From positions 28,837 through 92,836 of the forward strand of contig JAHYJM010000001.1 of the NCBI GenBank assembly GCA_019428945.1: a stretch of 64,000 bases of DNA. The letters run 5' to 3'. Under the pieces are notes generated by a model. The model had not been told where the DNA came from, ran no database searches, and was given only the letters and a program-made list of their open reading frames with translations. A program made the position numbers and the translations under genes. Positions 9,749-17,574 of the stretch are shown here, in pieces (the first letter of the stretch is position 1; each line of letters opens with the position of its first letter). The DNA comes from Bacillota bacterium. GTDB taxonomy: Bacteria > Bacillota > Dethiobacteria > DTU022.

Positions 9749-10669
9749 ATGATGAACAAGGGAATAATTTTTAACATTCAAAGGTTTTCACTGCACGACG
9801 GCCCGGGGATTAGAACAACTATATTTTTTAAAGGCTGCCCATTAAGCTGCCCTTGGTGCCAGAACCCGGAGGGGATGAGGCCTGAAAAAGATCTTTTCAG
9901 ACATTCAGCCCGCTGTATCGCATGCCGGTTTTGCGTAGAGCATTGTCCGGAAAAAGCCGTTGAACTTACTGAAAATGGTCCGGTAATTAATCGTGACTTA
10001 TGTTCACTATGCCTGATCTGTGCAGAAAATTGTCCTGTTGAAGCATTTGAAAAAGCGGGCAGGGAAATCACTGTAGGCGAGCTTGTAAATGAAATCATAA
10101 AAGATAGAATTATATTTGAAGAATCGGGAGGAGGAGCAACATTTTCCGGCGGTGAACCGCTTATGCAAAGTGGGTTTTTGATCAGTGTATTAAAAGCATT
10201 AAAAAACGAAGGGATCCACACAGCTATTGAAACATCCGGTTATGCTTCCTGGGAGAGCTTTAGGGATACGCTTCCATATACAGATCTATATTTATTTGAT
10301 TTAAAAATTGTTGATCCGGGAAAGTGCAAAGAATTTCTGGGCGTAAATATAGAACCGATACTTGAGAATCTGAATAAACTAGCTAAAAATAATGCTGATA
10401 TATTAGTGCGTATTCCAGTAATTCCCTCGGTAAATGATGATTTAAGAAATTTGAACCTGGTGGTGAAAACTTTGAACAGCGCCGGAATTGATTCTCTCGA
10501 GCTGATCCCATACCATAAACTCGGTTCGGCAAAATACTCAAACCTTGATCTTAATTACAGCATGCATAATATTGAACCGCCCGGCCCCGATCAATTGGAT
10601 CGAATCACAAAACTGCTTGAAGCATCTGGTATTATTATACATAGCGAGGTAGAACGCGAAAATGATTAA
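9749..10669 (+). CDS. Glycyl-radical enzyme activating enzyme (probable HypD activase)
   Basis: GCPLSCPWCQNPEG, two 4Fe-4S motifs (CIACRFCVEHCP, CSLCLICAENCP), GGGATFSGGEPLMQ; overlaps the downstream hypD-like ORF. Confidence 0.93.
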   Translation: MMNKGIIFNIQRFSLHDGPGIRTTIFFKGCPLSCPWCQNPEGMRPEKDLFRHSARCIACRFCVEHCPEKAVELTENGPVINRDLCSLCLICAENCPVEAFEKAGREITVGELVNEIIKDRIIFEESGGGATFSGGEPLMQSGFLISVLKALKNEGIHTAIETSGYASWESFRDTLPYTDLYLFDLKIVDPGKCKEFLGVNIEPILENLNKLAKNNADILVRIPVIPSVNDDLRNLNLVVKTLNSAGIDSLELIPYHKLGSAKYSNLDLNYSMHNIEPPGPDQLDRITKLLEASGIIIHSEVEREND

Positions 10670-13043
10670 ACAAAACCGTGGTATGAACGACAGAGTACAA
10701 AAATTACGGGAAATAAGTGAGACAACAAGACCGTCAATTTCAATCGAGCGAGCTTTACTGGTTACTGAGGCATATAAAAACCATGCCGGCAAGGTGAGTA
10801 TCCCTGTGCTCAGAGCTCTTGTTTTTAAGCATTTGATGGAGAATAAAACTATCCATATTGAGAATGGAGAACTGATCGTAGGCGAACGCGGAACGGGACC
10901 ACAGGTCACACCGACCTATCCTGAGCTTTGCTGTCACACGCTTGATGATCTATCGGTTATTTCAGAAAGAGAAAAAATTTCATTTGAAGTTAACGAGCAT
11001 GTCCGAAATACCCAGGAACATGAAATCATCCCTTACTGGCATGGTCGTTCCATGCGGGAAAATATATTTAAACAGATGAGCAAGGATTGGCACAACTGTT
11101 ACGAAGCCGGTATTTTTACAGAGTTTATGGAGCAGCGTGCCCCTGGCCACACTGTGGCAGGAGATAAAATATACAACACAGGTATGCTTGATTTAAAAGC
11201 TCAGATTACCAGTAAACTTAATTCACCTGGTTTAAAAGATAATCCTGATCAAGAAGCTAAACGAGAACAGCTTAAAGCAATGGATATATGCGCCGACGCT
11301 TTAATCACCTTTGCAAAACGGCATGCTCAAAAAGCAAGGGAAATAGCCAAAACAGAAATTTTACCGGAAAGAAGAGCGGAGCTGCTAAAAGTCGCGTCTG
11401 TTTGTGAAAGAGTTCCGGCCAATGCTCCATGCGATATGTGGGAAGCTCTTCAATATTACTGGTTCGTTCACCTCGGTGTTATAACCGAGCTCAATACCTG
11501 GGATGCTTTCTGTCCCGGCAGGCTTGATCAACACCTCCGGCCATTTTACGAGAAAGATATTGAAAAGGGAAACCTCAACCGCGAGAAGGCAAAAGAACTT
11601 CTTGAATGTTTCTGGATTAAGTTCAATAATCAACCAGCCCCGCCCAAAGTCGGAATAACCCTGAAAGAAAGTGGAACATACACCGATTTTTCGAACATCA
11701 ACCTCGGTGGTGTAAAGCCTGACGGTAAAGACGGTGTAAACGATATAACCTACCTGCTGCTTGAAGTAATTGATGAAATGCGCCTGCTTCAGCCAAGTAC
11801 TAATATACAGCTCAGCAAGAAAAATCCTGATCTCTTTATCAGGAAAGCCGGCGAAATTATCCGTAAAGGCTGGGGACAACCTTCAGTTTTTAATGTTGAA
11901 GCTGTAATCCAGGAGCTTCTGATCCAGGGTAAATCACTGGTTGATGCCAGGAATGGAGGAACAAGCGGGTGTGTTGAAACTGGTGCATTCGGAAAGGAAA
12001 GCTATATCCTGACTGGTTATTTCAACCTGACTAAAGTATTGGAAATAACCCTGAATAATGGCTTCGATCCTTTAACGGGTAAACAGCTTGGACCGGATAC
12101 CGGTAACCCACGTGACTTTAACAGCTTTGAAGAGTTGCTGAAAGCTTTTGAAACGCAGCTAAAACATTTTCTGGATATAAAAATAACAGGAAACCAGGTG
12201 ATTGAAAAACTCTATGCTGATAACATGCCAGCGCCATTTCTTTCACTAATCATCGATGACTGTCTTGAGAATGCCAAAGATTACAATGCCGGTGGTTCGC
12301 GCTATAATACAAACTACATTCAGGGTGTAGGCATAGGCTCAATCACTGACAGTTTGGCATCGATCAAAAAACATATATACGACGATCAAAAATACAGCTG
12401 GGATCGGTTATTATCTGCCCTCAATACTAATTTTTCAGGTCTTGAAGCAATGAGACAGTATATAATTCACAAAACACCGCACTACGGCAACGATGACGAC
12501 TATCCCGATGATATTATGCAAAAAGTTTTCAGTATGTTTCACCATCTGGTTGACGGACGTAAAACTTTCCGCGGCGGCACGTACAGGATCAACATGCTGC
12601 CAACAACATGCCACGTTTATTTCGGATCAATAATCGGCGCAACTCCCGATGGACGTTTAGCAGGGATACCATTATCGGAAGGTATATCACCCGTGCAGGG
12701 TACTGACATAAGCGGACCGACAGCGGTAATTAAATCAGCTGCTAAGATGGACCACCTGCTGACAGGCGGAACTCTGCTAAACCTGAAATTTTCACCCATA
12801 GCGCTGGCAGGAGATAAAGGTCTTGATAACCTGGTCCATCTTGTCAGGTCATATTTCAGGATGGACGGTCATCATATACAGTTTAATGTTGTTGACGCCG
12901 ATACACTTAAAAAGGCCCAGGCCAACCCTGAGCTTCACCGTGGTTTGATCGTGAGGGTGGCCGGTTACAGCGACTATTTCAACAACCTCAGCGAACAGCT
13001 TCAAAACGAGATAATTACCCGCACTGCACACGAAGCCCTTTGA
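10662..13043 (+). CDS. hypD: Glycyl radical enzyme, probable trans-4-hydroxy-L-proline dehydratase
   Basis: HypD-characteristic stretches recalled from the characterised clostridial enzyme: PTYPELCCHTL, AGIFTEFMEQRAPGHTV, FNNQPAPPKVGITLKES, NGGTSGCVETG, GTLLNLKFSP, RVAGYSDYFNNLS. Confidence 0.88.
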   Translation: MIKQNRGMNDRVQKLREISETTRPSISIERALLVTEAYKNHAGKVSIPVLRALVFKHLMENKTIHIENGELIVGERGTGPQVTPTYPELCCHTLDDLSVISEREKISFEVNEHVRNTQEHEIIPYWHGRSMRENIFKQMSKDWHNCYEAGIFTEFMEQRAPGHTVAGDKIYNTGMLDLKAQITSKLNSPGLKDNPDQEAKREQLKAMDICADALITFAKRHAQKAREIAKTEILPERRAELLKVASVCERVPANAPCDMWEALQYYWFVHLGVITELNTWDAFCPGRLDQHLRPFYEKDIEKGNLNREKAKELLECFWIKFNNQPAPPKVGITLKESGTYTDFSNINLGGVKPDGKDGVNDITYLLLEVIDEMRLLQPSTNIQLSKKNPDLFIRKAGEIIRKGWGQPSVFNVEAVIQELLIQGKSLVDARNGGTSGCVETGAFGKESYILTGYFNLTKVLEITLNNGFDPLTGKQLGPDTGNPRDFNSFEELLKAFETQLKHFLDIKITGNQVIEKLYADNMPAPFLSLIIDDCLENAKDYNAGGSRYNTNYIQGVGIGSITDSLASIKKHIYDDQKYSWDRLLSALNTNFSGLEAMRQYIIHKTPHYGNDDDYPDDIMQKVFSMFHHLVDGRKTFRGGTYRINMLPTTCHVYFGSIIGATPDGRLAGIPLSEGISPVQGTDISGPTAVIKSAAKMDHLLTGGTLLNLKFSPIALAGDKGLDNLVHLVRSYFRMDGHHIQFNVVDADTLKKAQANPELHRGLIVRVAGYSDYFNNLSEQLQNEIITRTAHEAL

Positions 13044-13063
13044 GATAATTCTCCGGGCAAGCG

Positions 13064-13092
13064 TTGACATGAACGGGTAAATCGAATACAAT
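13064..13092 (+). promoter_or_regulatory. Sigma-A-type promoter for tRNA-Trp
   Basis: TTGACA (13064-13069), 17-nt spacer, TACAAT (13087-13092), 11 nt before the tRNA 5' end. Confidence 0.8.
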
Positions 13093-13103
13093 AATTTTGG
13101 CAA

Positions 13104-13179
13104 AGGGGAGTAGCTCAACTGGCAGAGCAGCGGTCTCCAAAACCGCAGGCTGCGGGTTCAAGTCCTGTCTCCCCTGCCA
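13104..13179 (+). tRNA. tRNA-Trp (anticodon CCA)
   Basis: AGGGGAG/CTCCCCT acceptor stem, GCGGT-CTCCAAA-ACCGC anticodon arm, GGTTCAAGT T-loop, encoded CCA 3' end. Confidence 0.96.
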
Positions 13180-13190
13180 TTGATAACAGA

Positions 13191-13221
13191 CAAGATGCTG
13201 CATTTAAGTTGCAGCATCTTG
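13191..13221 (+). terminator. Perfect 12-bp hairpin downstream of tRNA-Trp (probable terminator/processing hairpin)
   Basis: CAAGATGCTGCA - 7 nt loop - TGCAGCATCTTG. Confidence 0.65.
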
Positions 13222-13255
13222 TTTAAATGTGGTTTTTTGGGAAGGAGTTTATTTA

Positions 13256-13345
13256 ATGCCCGCGCAGGAGCTGATGAATGAACTCGAAAGTATGGCTCCA
13301 CTGGAGATTACAATTCTCGAAATCACCGATCTCTTGATCCCGTGA
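13256..13345 (+). CDS. Candidate 29-aa microprotein (MPAQELMNELESMAPLEITILEITDLLIP)
   Basis: ATG preceded by GGAAGGAG at appropriate spacing; stop codon lies inside a following hairpin. Confidence 0.3.
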   Translation: MPAQELMNELESMAPLEITILEITDLLIP

Positions 13346-13366
13346 TTAACTACGGGATATTTTTAT
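13337..13366 (+). terminator. Intrinsic terminator-like hairpin
   Basis: ATCCCGT - 8 nt - ACGGGAT followed by ATTTTTAT. Confidence 0.6.
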
Positions 13367-13426
13367 GCCCCTGCCTGTAACGTTTTAAATTGAATAGGGT
13401 TAATCACTATGAAAGAGGTGTTATAT

Positions 13427-14617
13427 ATGCAGTCTACAAAAGAAGTGTTGCAGCTGAATGAAAAGTTCGGAGCAAGGAATTACCTTCCTCTGCCCGTTGT
13501 TCTTTCCAGTGGAGAAGGCGTTTGGGTTACAGATCCGGAAGGGAATCGCTACATGGATATGCTCAGTGCATATTCGGCTATGAATTTTGGCCATTGCCAT
13601 CCTAAAATTATAGATGCATTAAAAAAGCAGGCTGATAAAATAACCCTCACATCACGAGCTTTTCATAACGATCAGCTTGGTGAATTCTGCCGGAGGCTGG
13701 CCGAATTAACGGGCAAAGAGATGGTCCTGCCCATGAATACGGGAGCCGAAGCAGTTGAAACGGCTATTAAAGCAGTACGCCGCTGGGCATACAGAGTAAA
13801 AAATGTGCCCGAAGATAAAGCTGAAATAATTGCGTGCAGCGGTAATTTTCATGGACGAACAGTAACAATTGTCTCATTCAGTTCTGACGAAGCTTATAAA
13901 TCAGGGTTTGGCCCTTATACACCGGGGTTCAGAATTATTGAATACGGCAGCATTGACGCGCTTAAAGCAGCGATCAATAAGAATACAGCCGCTTTGCTAA
14001 TCGAACCGATTCAGGGCGAAGGGGGAATAATCATTCCCCCCGCAGGCTACTTAAATGAAGCCTATAAACTCTGTAAAGAAAATAATATTATTTTTATGGC
14101 TGATGAAATACAAACCGGTTTCGGCCGTACCGGCACAATGTTTGCCTGTGACCGGGAAAATGTGGCTCCTGATCTTTACATCCTTGGCAAAGCGCTTGGT
14201 GGCGGAGTCCTGCCTATCTCTGCTGTTACAGCTTCAGAAGAGGTCCTGGGCGTTTTTGAACCGGGCTCACATGGCTCTACATTTGGCGGAAATCCCCTTG
14301 CCTGCGCTGTATCGCTTACCGCCCTGGATGTGCTTGAAGAGGAAAAACTTGTTGAAAATTCAGAGGGTCTGGGTATTTATTTCGTAAAAAGGCTCCGGGA
14401 AATTCAACATCCGGTTATTGCTGAAATCAGGGGCAGGGGGCTTATGGTTGGCGTTGAGTTAAAGGAAAAAGCCCGTCCGTATTGTGAAAAACTAATGAAA
14501 AAAGGCATATTGGCCAAAGAAACACACGAGAATGTTATAAGGTTTGCGCCACCGCTGGTTATAACAAAAAAAGAACTGGACTGGGCAATTGATATAGTAG
14601 ACCAGGTTTTCAGTTAG
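13427..14617 (+). CDS. rocD: Ornithine aminotransferase (class III PLP aminotransferase)
   Basis: [76 protein letters not shown]; start set after GAAAGAGGTG. Confidence 0.92.
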   Translation: MQSTKEVLQLNEKFGARNYLPLPVVLSSGEGVWVTDPEGNRYMDMLSAYSAMNFGHCHPKIIDALKKQADKITLTSRAFHNDQLGEFCRRLAELTGKEMVLPMNTGAEAVETAIKAVRRWAYRVKNVPEDKAEIIACSGNFHGRTVTIVSFSSDEAYKSGFGPYTPGFRIIEYGSIDALKAAINKNTAALLIEPIQGEGGIIIPPAGYLNEAYKLCKENNIIFMADEIQTGFGRTGTMFACDRENVAPDLYILGKALGGGVLPISAVTASEEVLGVFEPGSHGSTFGGNPLACAVSLTALDVLEEEKLVENSEGLGIYFVKRLREIQHPVIAEIRGRGLMVGVELKEKARPYCEKLMKKGILAKETHENVIRFAPPLVITKKELDWAIDIVDQVFS

Positions 14618-14644
14618 AAGAATAAAATAAAAATATAAAAAGTA

Positions 14645-14675
14645 TTGACAAATCAAATTACTTGATCAATAATAC
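14645..14675 (+). promoter_or_regulatory. Putative sigma-A promoter upstream of candidate structured RNA
   Basis: TTGACA 14645-14650, then AATAAT (14669-14674, 18-nt spacer) or TAATAC (14670-14675). Confidence 0.5.
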
Positions 14676-14679
14676 CCTT

Positions 14680-14970
14680 ACCAGGTTCCGAGAGACTGGA
14701 TAGCAAACTGGATCTGGTTTGCAGGGAAAAGCCGGAATGGAAAAAGGGTTAACCGGATTCCAAAGAAGGGTCCCTAAAATAACCAGATCGCTGAAAGAGC
14801 CGGATAATGAAAGGTCGCCAGGCCGGGAATTACCGGAAATCGCAGCACGGATAATAGTAACTTCCTGGAGGTTGAGTGAATGCCATCCAAAGGTGGTGGT
14901 GGAAGCTCAGCTGTAGATGGGCAAGCGAAGAAGATCCGACAGTGAGTTAAAAGGCCTGTTGGGACCTGGT
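14680..14970 (+). ncRNA. Candidate structured non-coding RNA (~291 nt), family unrecognised
   Basis: Terminal 12-bp helix ACCAGGTTCCGA (14680-14691)/TTGGGACCTGGT (14959-14970) with two G-U pairs; internal hairpins GCAAAC/GTTTGC and CCGG-gaatta-CCGG; purine-rich, no convincing ORF; followed by TTTAATTT. Confidence 0.5.
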
Positions 14971-15074
14971 TTTAATTTGTACAATGTTTGCTTATGAGAT
15001 TCTAACCGCTTGTATTTCTTTTACACAAATAATAACATCTACATAAATAACTAACATTACTATTCTTCGTTTCG

Positions 15075-15104
15075 TTGACACTTCTGAATAAACTCTGGTA
15101 TAAT
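15075..15104 (+). promoter_or_regulatory. Consensus sigma-A promoter for the redox complex operon
   Basis: Perfect TTGACA (15075-15080), 18-nt spacer, perfect TATAAT (15099-15104). Confidence 0.75.
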
Positions 15105-15201
15105 TTTTATTGTGATAAATGTTCTTAGTTAACCTATAACTTAAGATTTAATAAAATATGTCTAGCTTTAATACAAAACTAAATAAACCAAAGGACGGGT
15201 A

Positions 15202-17574
15202 ATGAGCAACCAATTAAATCTATTCGACACCATCATTGAACGTCACAATAGCAAAGCCTCCGGATTAATTATGATTCTGCAGGATATCCAGACTGAATTT
15301 GGTTACCTTCCGCCGGAGGCTGTATCAAGAATATCCGAAACACTTCATATTCCGCAGTCACAGGTTTATTCAGTAGCAACATTTTATAAATCCTTTTCTT
15401 TAAAACCGCAGGGTAAGCATAAAATAGATATTTGCGAAGGCACCGCCTGCCATATCAGGGGTGCTTCTGTTTTAATGAGCCAGGTATCTGAAGAATTAAG
15501 TATAAAGCCCGGTGAAACCACCGCAGATGGTGAATTAACATTAAACTCTGTTCACTGTGTGGGAGCCTGCGCAATGGCCCCTGTAGTTGTAATTGACGGT
15601 GCCTACCATGGCAGCGTTACCTCTTCGCAGTTGTCAAAAGAGCTTAAGAGTTGCTGTTCTTCAGAAATTAAAAAGAAAGATGCTAAACCACCGGCAGAAA
15701 CAATAGTTGGGCTGGGTGAAAAAATAGCATCTCCTGAACAACTCGATAGAATAAGAAACCGGATCGCCAGTGAAAAACCGCTAAACGAAGCAAAGATTCT
15801 GGTTTGCGCCGGAACCGGCTGCCTGGCCAAAGGTAGTCTTGCAGTTGCTGAAGCGATCAGCCGGGAATTAAGATCTTCAGCCCTCGACCTACCGGTTAAT
15901 CTTGGCTTAAAAAGAGTAGGCTGCCAGGGCTTTTGTGAAAAGGGACCCCTTGTAATTATTTCACCACAGAAAATTTTCTATAACAATGTCCGTCCGGAAG
16001 ATGCCGAAGTAATAATCAGGGAAACAATAATCGGTAAAAAGGCAGTGGAGAGACTGCTTTATCATGATCCTGAGACTGAAAAGAGCATGGAGGTTTATGA
16101 AGAGATACCGTTTTTCGCCGGACAGGAGCGAATAGCCCTTAGAAATGTTGGTACTATCGATCCGCTCGACATTAAAGATTATATCGCACAGGGCGGTTTC
16201 AGTGCTCTAATAAAAGCACTTTATAAAATGAATCCCGGGCAGGTTATCAGCGAAATTGAAAGTTCCGGTTTGCGTGGAAGAGGAGGAGGAGGCTTTCCCA
16301 CCGGAAGAAAATGGCGCACAAGCGCTTCTGTTCCGTCTGATATCCGTTATGTAATCTGTAATGGTGACGAGGGAGACCCCGGCGCTTTTATGGATCGCAG
16401 TATCATGGAAGGCGATCCATACTCAGTTCTTGAAGGCATCATAATCTGTGCATATGCGATAGGCGCTTCTGAAGGTTTTATCTATGTCAGGGAAGAATAT
16501 CCGCGCGCTTTAAAACACCTCCAGGCTGCAATCGACCAGAGCAGGAAAGCCGGGATCCTCGGCAGTGATATTTGTGGCACCGGTTTTTCATTTGATATCA
16601 CTATTAACCGGGGTACGGGCGCTTTTATCTGCGGCGAGTCAACAGCGCTAATGCAATCAATTGAAGGTAAGGTCGGAGAGCCACGGGCAAAATATATCAG
16701 ATCCGCCGAACGGGGTCTTTATGATAAACCTACTGTTTTAAACAACGTTGAAACTTTTACTAATATACCTGAAATTATTCGCAAAGGTGCCAAATGGTAC
16801 TCCTCGACCGGAACAAGCACCAGTCCCGGCACCAAAGTCTTTTCAGTCGTGGGCAAAGTGAAGAACACAGGACTGGTAGAGGTTCCAATGGGAATAACTA
16901 TGCGTAAAATCATCTATGATATATGTGGTGGGATCCTTGACAACAAATCATTTAAAGCTGTCCAAACCGGCGGCCCTTCAGGTGGCTGTCTGCCGGCAAG
17001 CAAGCTTGACATACCGGTAGATTTTGACACACTTACACTTGAAGGATCGATGATGGGTTCCGGCGGCATGATAGTAATGGACGAAGAAACCTGTATGGTT
17101 GATGTTGCCCGCTACTTTACAGATTTTCTTTCCCAGGAATCATGTGGGAAATGTGCTGCCTGCAGGCTCGGCCTGGCCAACCTTCACGACATTCTGGACA
17201 ATATTTGCCGCGGTAAAGGTAGAGCAGGGGATATAGAAAGAATAGAAAAGCTGCTTGAACTGCTTGAACAGGGCTCTTTGTGCGGTCTTGGCAAATCTGC
17301 GCCCAACCCTGTTCGCAGTACACTTAAACACTTTAAAGAAGAGTACCTGGCTCACATTAATGAAAAGAGATGCCCTGCCGGAGTCTGCCGGGATTTAATC
17401 AGTTTTCATATAACCGACGACTGTACCGGATGCCGGCGATGTGCCAGGGTTTGTCCGCAAAAAGCGATAAGCGGCAATAAAAAGGAGCTTCATATTATTG
17501 ATCAGGATCTCTGCAACCGCTGCGGCCTATGCCGTGTTACCTGCAACTTTGATGCCGTTATTGTTGAAAGTTGA
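15202..17574 (+). CDS. NuoE-NuoF fusion: NADH-binding FMN/Fe-S oxidoreductase subunit with C-terminal 2x[4Fe-4S]
   Basis: NuoE-type Trx [2Fe-2S] (CEGTACHIRGA...CVGACAMAP), second Trx-like [2Fe-2S] (CAGTGCLAKG...CQGFCEKGP), NuoF GLRGRGGGGFPTGRKW, ESCGKCAACRLG, then CTGCRRCARVCP/CNRCGLCRVTC. Confidence 0.9.
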   Translation: MSNQLNLFDTIIERHNSKASGLIMILQDIQTEFGYLPPEAVSRISETLHIPQSQVYSVATFYKSFSLKPQGKHKIDICEGTACHIRGASVLMSQVSEELSIKPGETTADGELTLNSVHCVGACAMAPVVVIDGAYHGSVTSSQLSKELKSCCSSEIKKKDAKPPAETIVGLGEKIASPEQLDRIRNRIASEKPLNEAKILVCAGTGCLAKGSLAVAEAISRELRSSALDLPVNLGLKRVGCQGFCEKGPLVIISPQKIFYNNVRPEDAEVIIRETIIGKKAVERLLYHDPETEKSMEVYEEIPFFAGQERIALRNVGTIDPLDIKDYIAQGGFSALIKALYKMNPGQVISEIESSGLRGRGGGGFPTGRKWRTSASVPSDIRYVICNGDEGDPGAFMDRSIMEGDPYSVLEGIIICAYAIGASEGFIYVREEYPRALKHLQAAIDQSRKAGILGSDICGTGFSFDITINRGTGAFICGESTALMQSIEGKVGEPRAKYIRSAERGLYDKPTVLNNVETFTNIPEIIRKGAKWYSSTGTSTSPGTKVFSVVGKVKNTGLVEVPMGITMRKIIYDICGGILDNKSFKAVQTGGPSGGCLPASKLDIPVDFDTLTLEGSMMGSGGMIVMDEETCMVDVARYFTDFLSQESCGKCAACRLGLANLHDILDNICRGKGRAGDIERIEKLLELLEQGSLCGLGKSAPNPVRSTLKHFKEEYLAHINEKRCPAGVCRDLISFHITDDCTGCRRCARVCPQKAISGNKKELHIIDQDLCNRCGLCRVTCNFDAVIVES

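Noticed and set aside
11385-11879. 164-aa minus-strand ORF
   Set aside because: Antisense inside hypD-like CDS; no domain signature.
14719-14916. 65-aa ORF in the rocD downstream intergenic region
   Set aside because: Biased composition, no recognisable domain, and it lies inside the candidate structured RNA; more likely non-coding.
14645-14985. Group II intron, RNase P, tmRNA, SRP or retron interpretation of the structured region
   Set aside because: No domain V, no reverse transcriptase, no RNase P/tmRNA/SRP signature sequences recognised; left as unassigned ncRNA pending cmscan.
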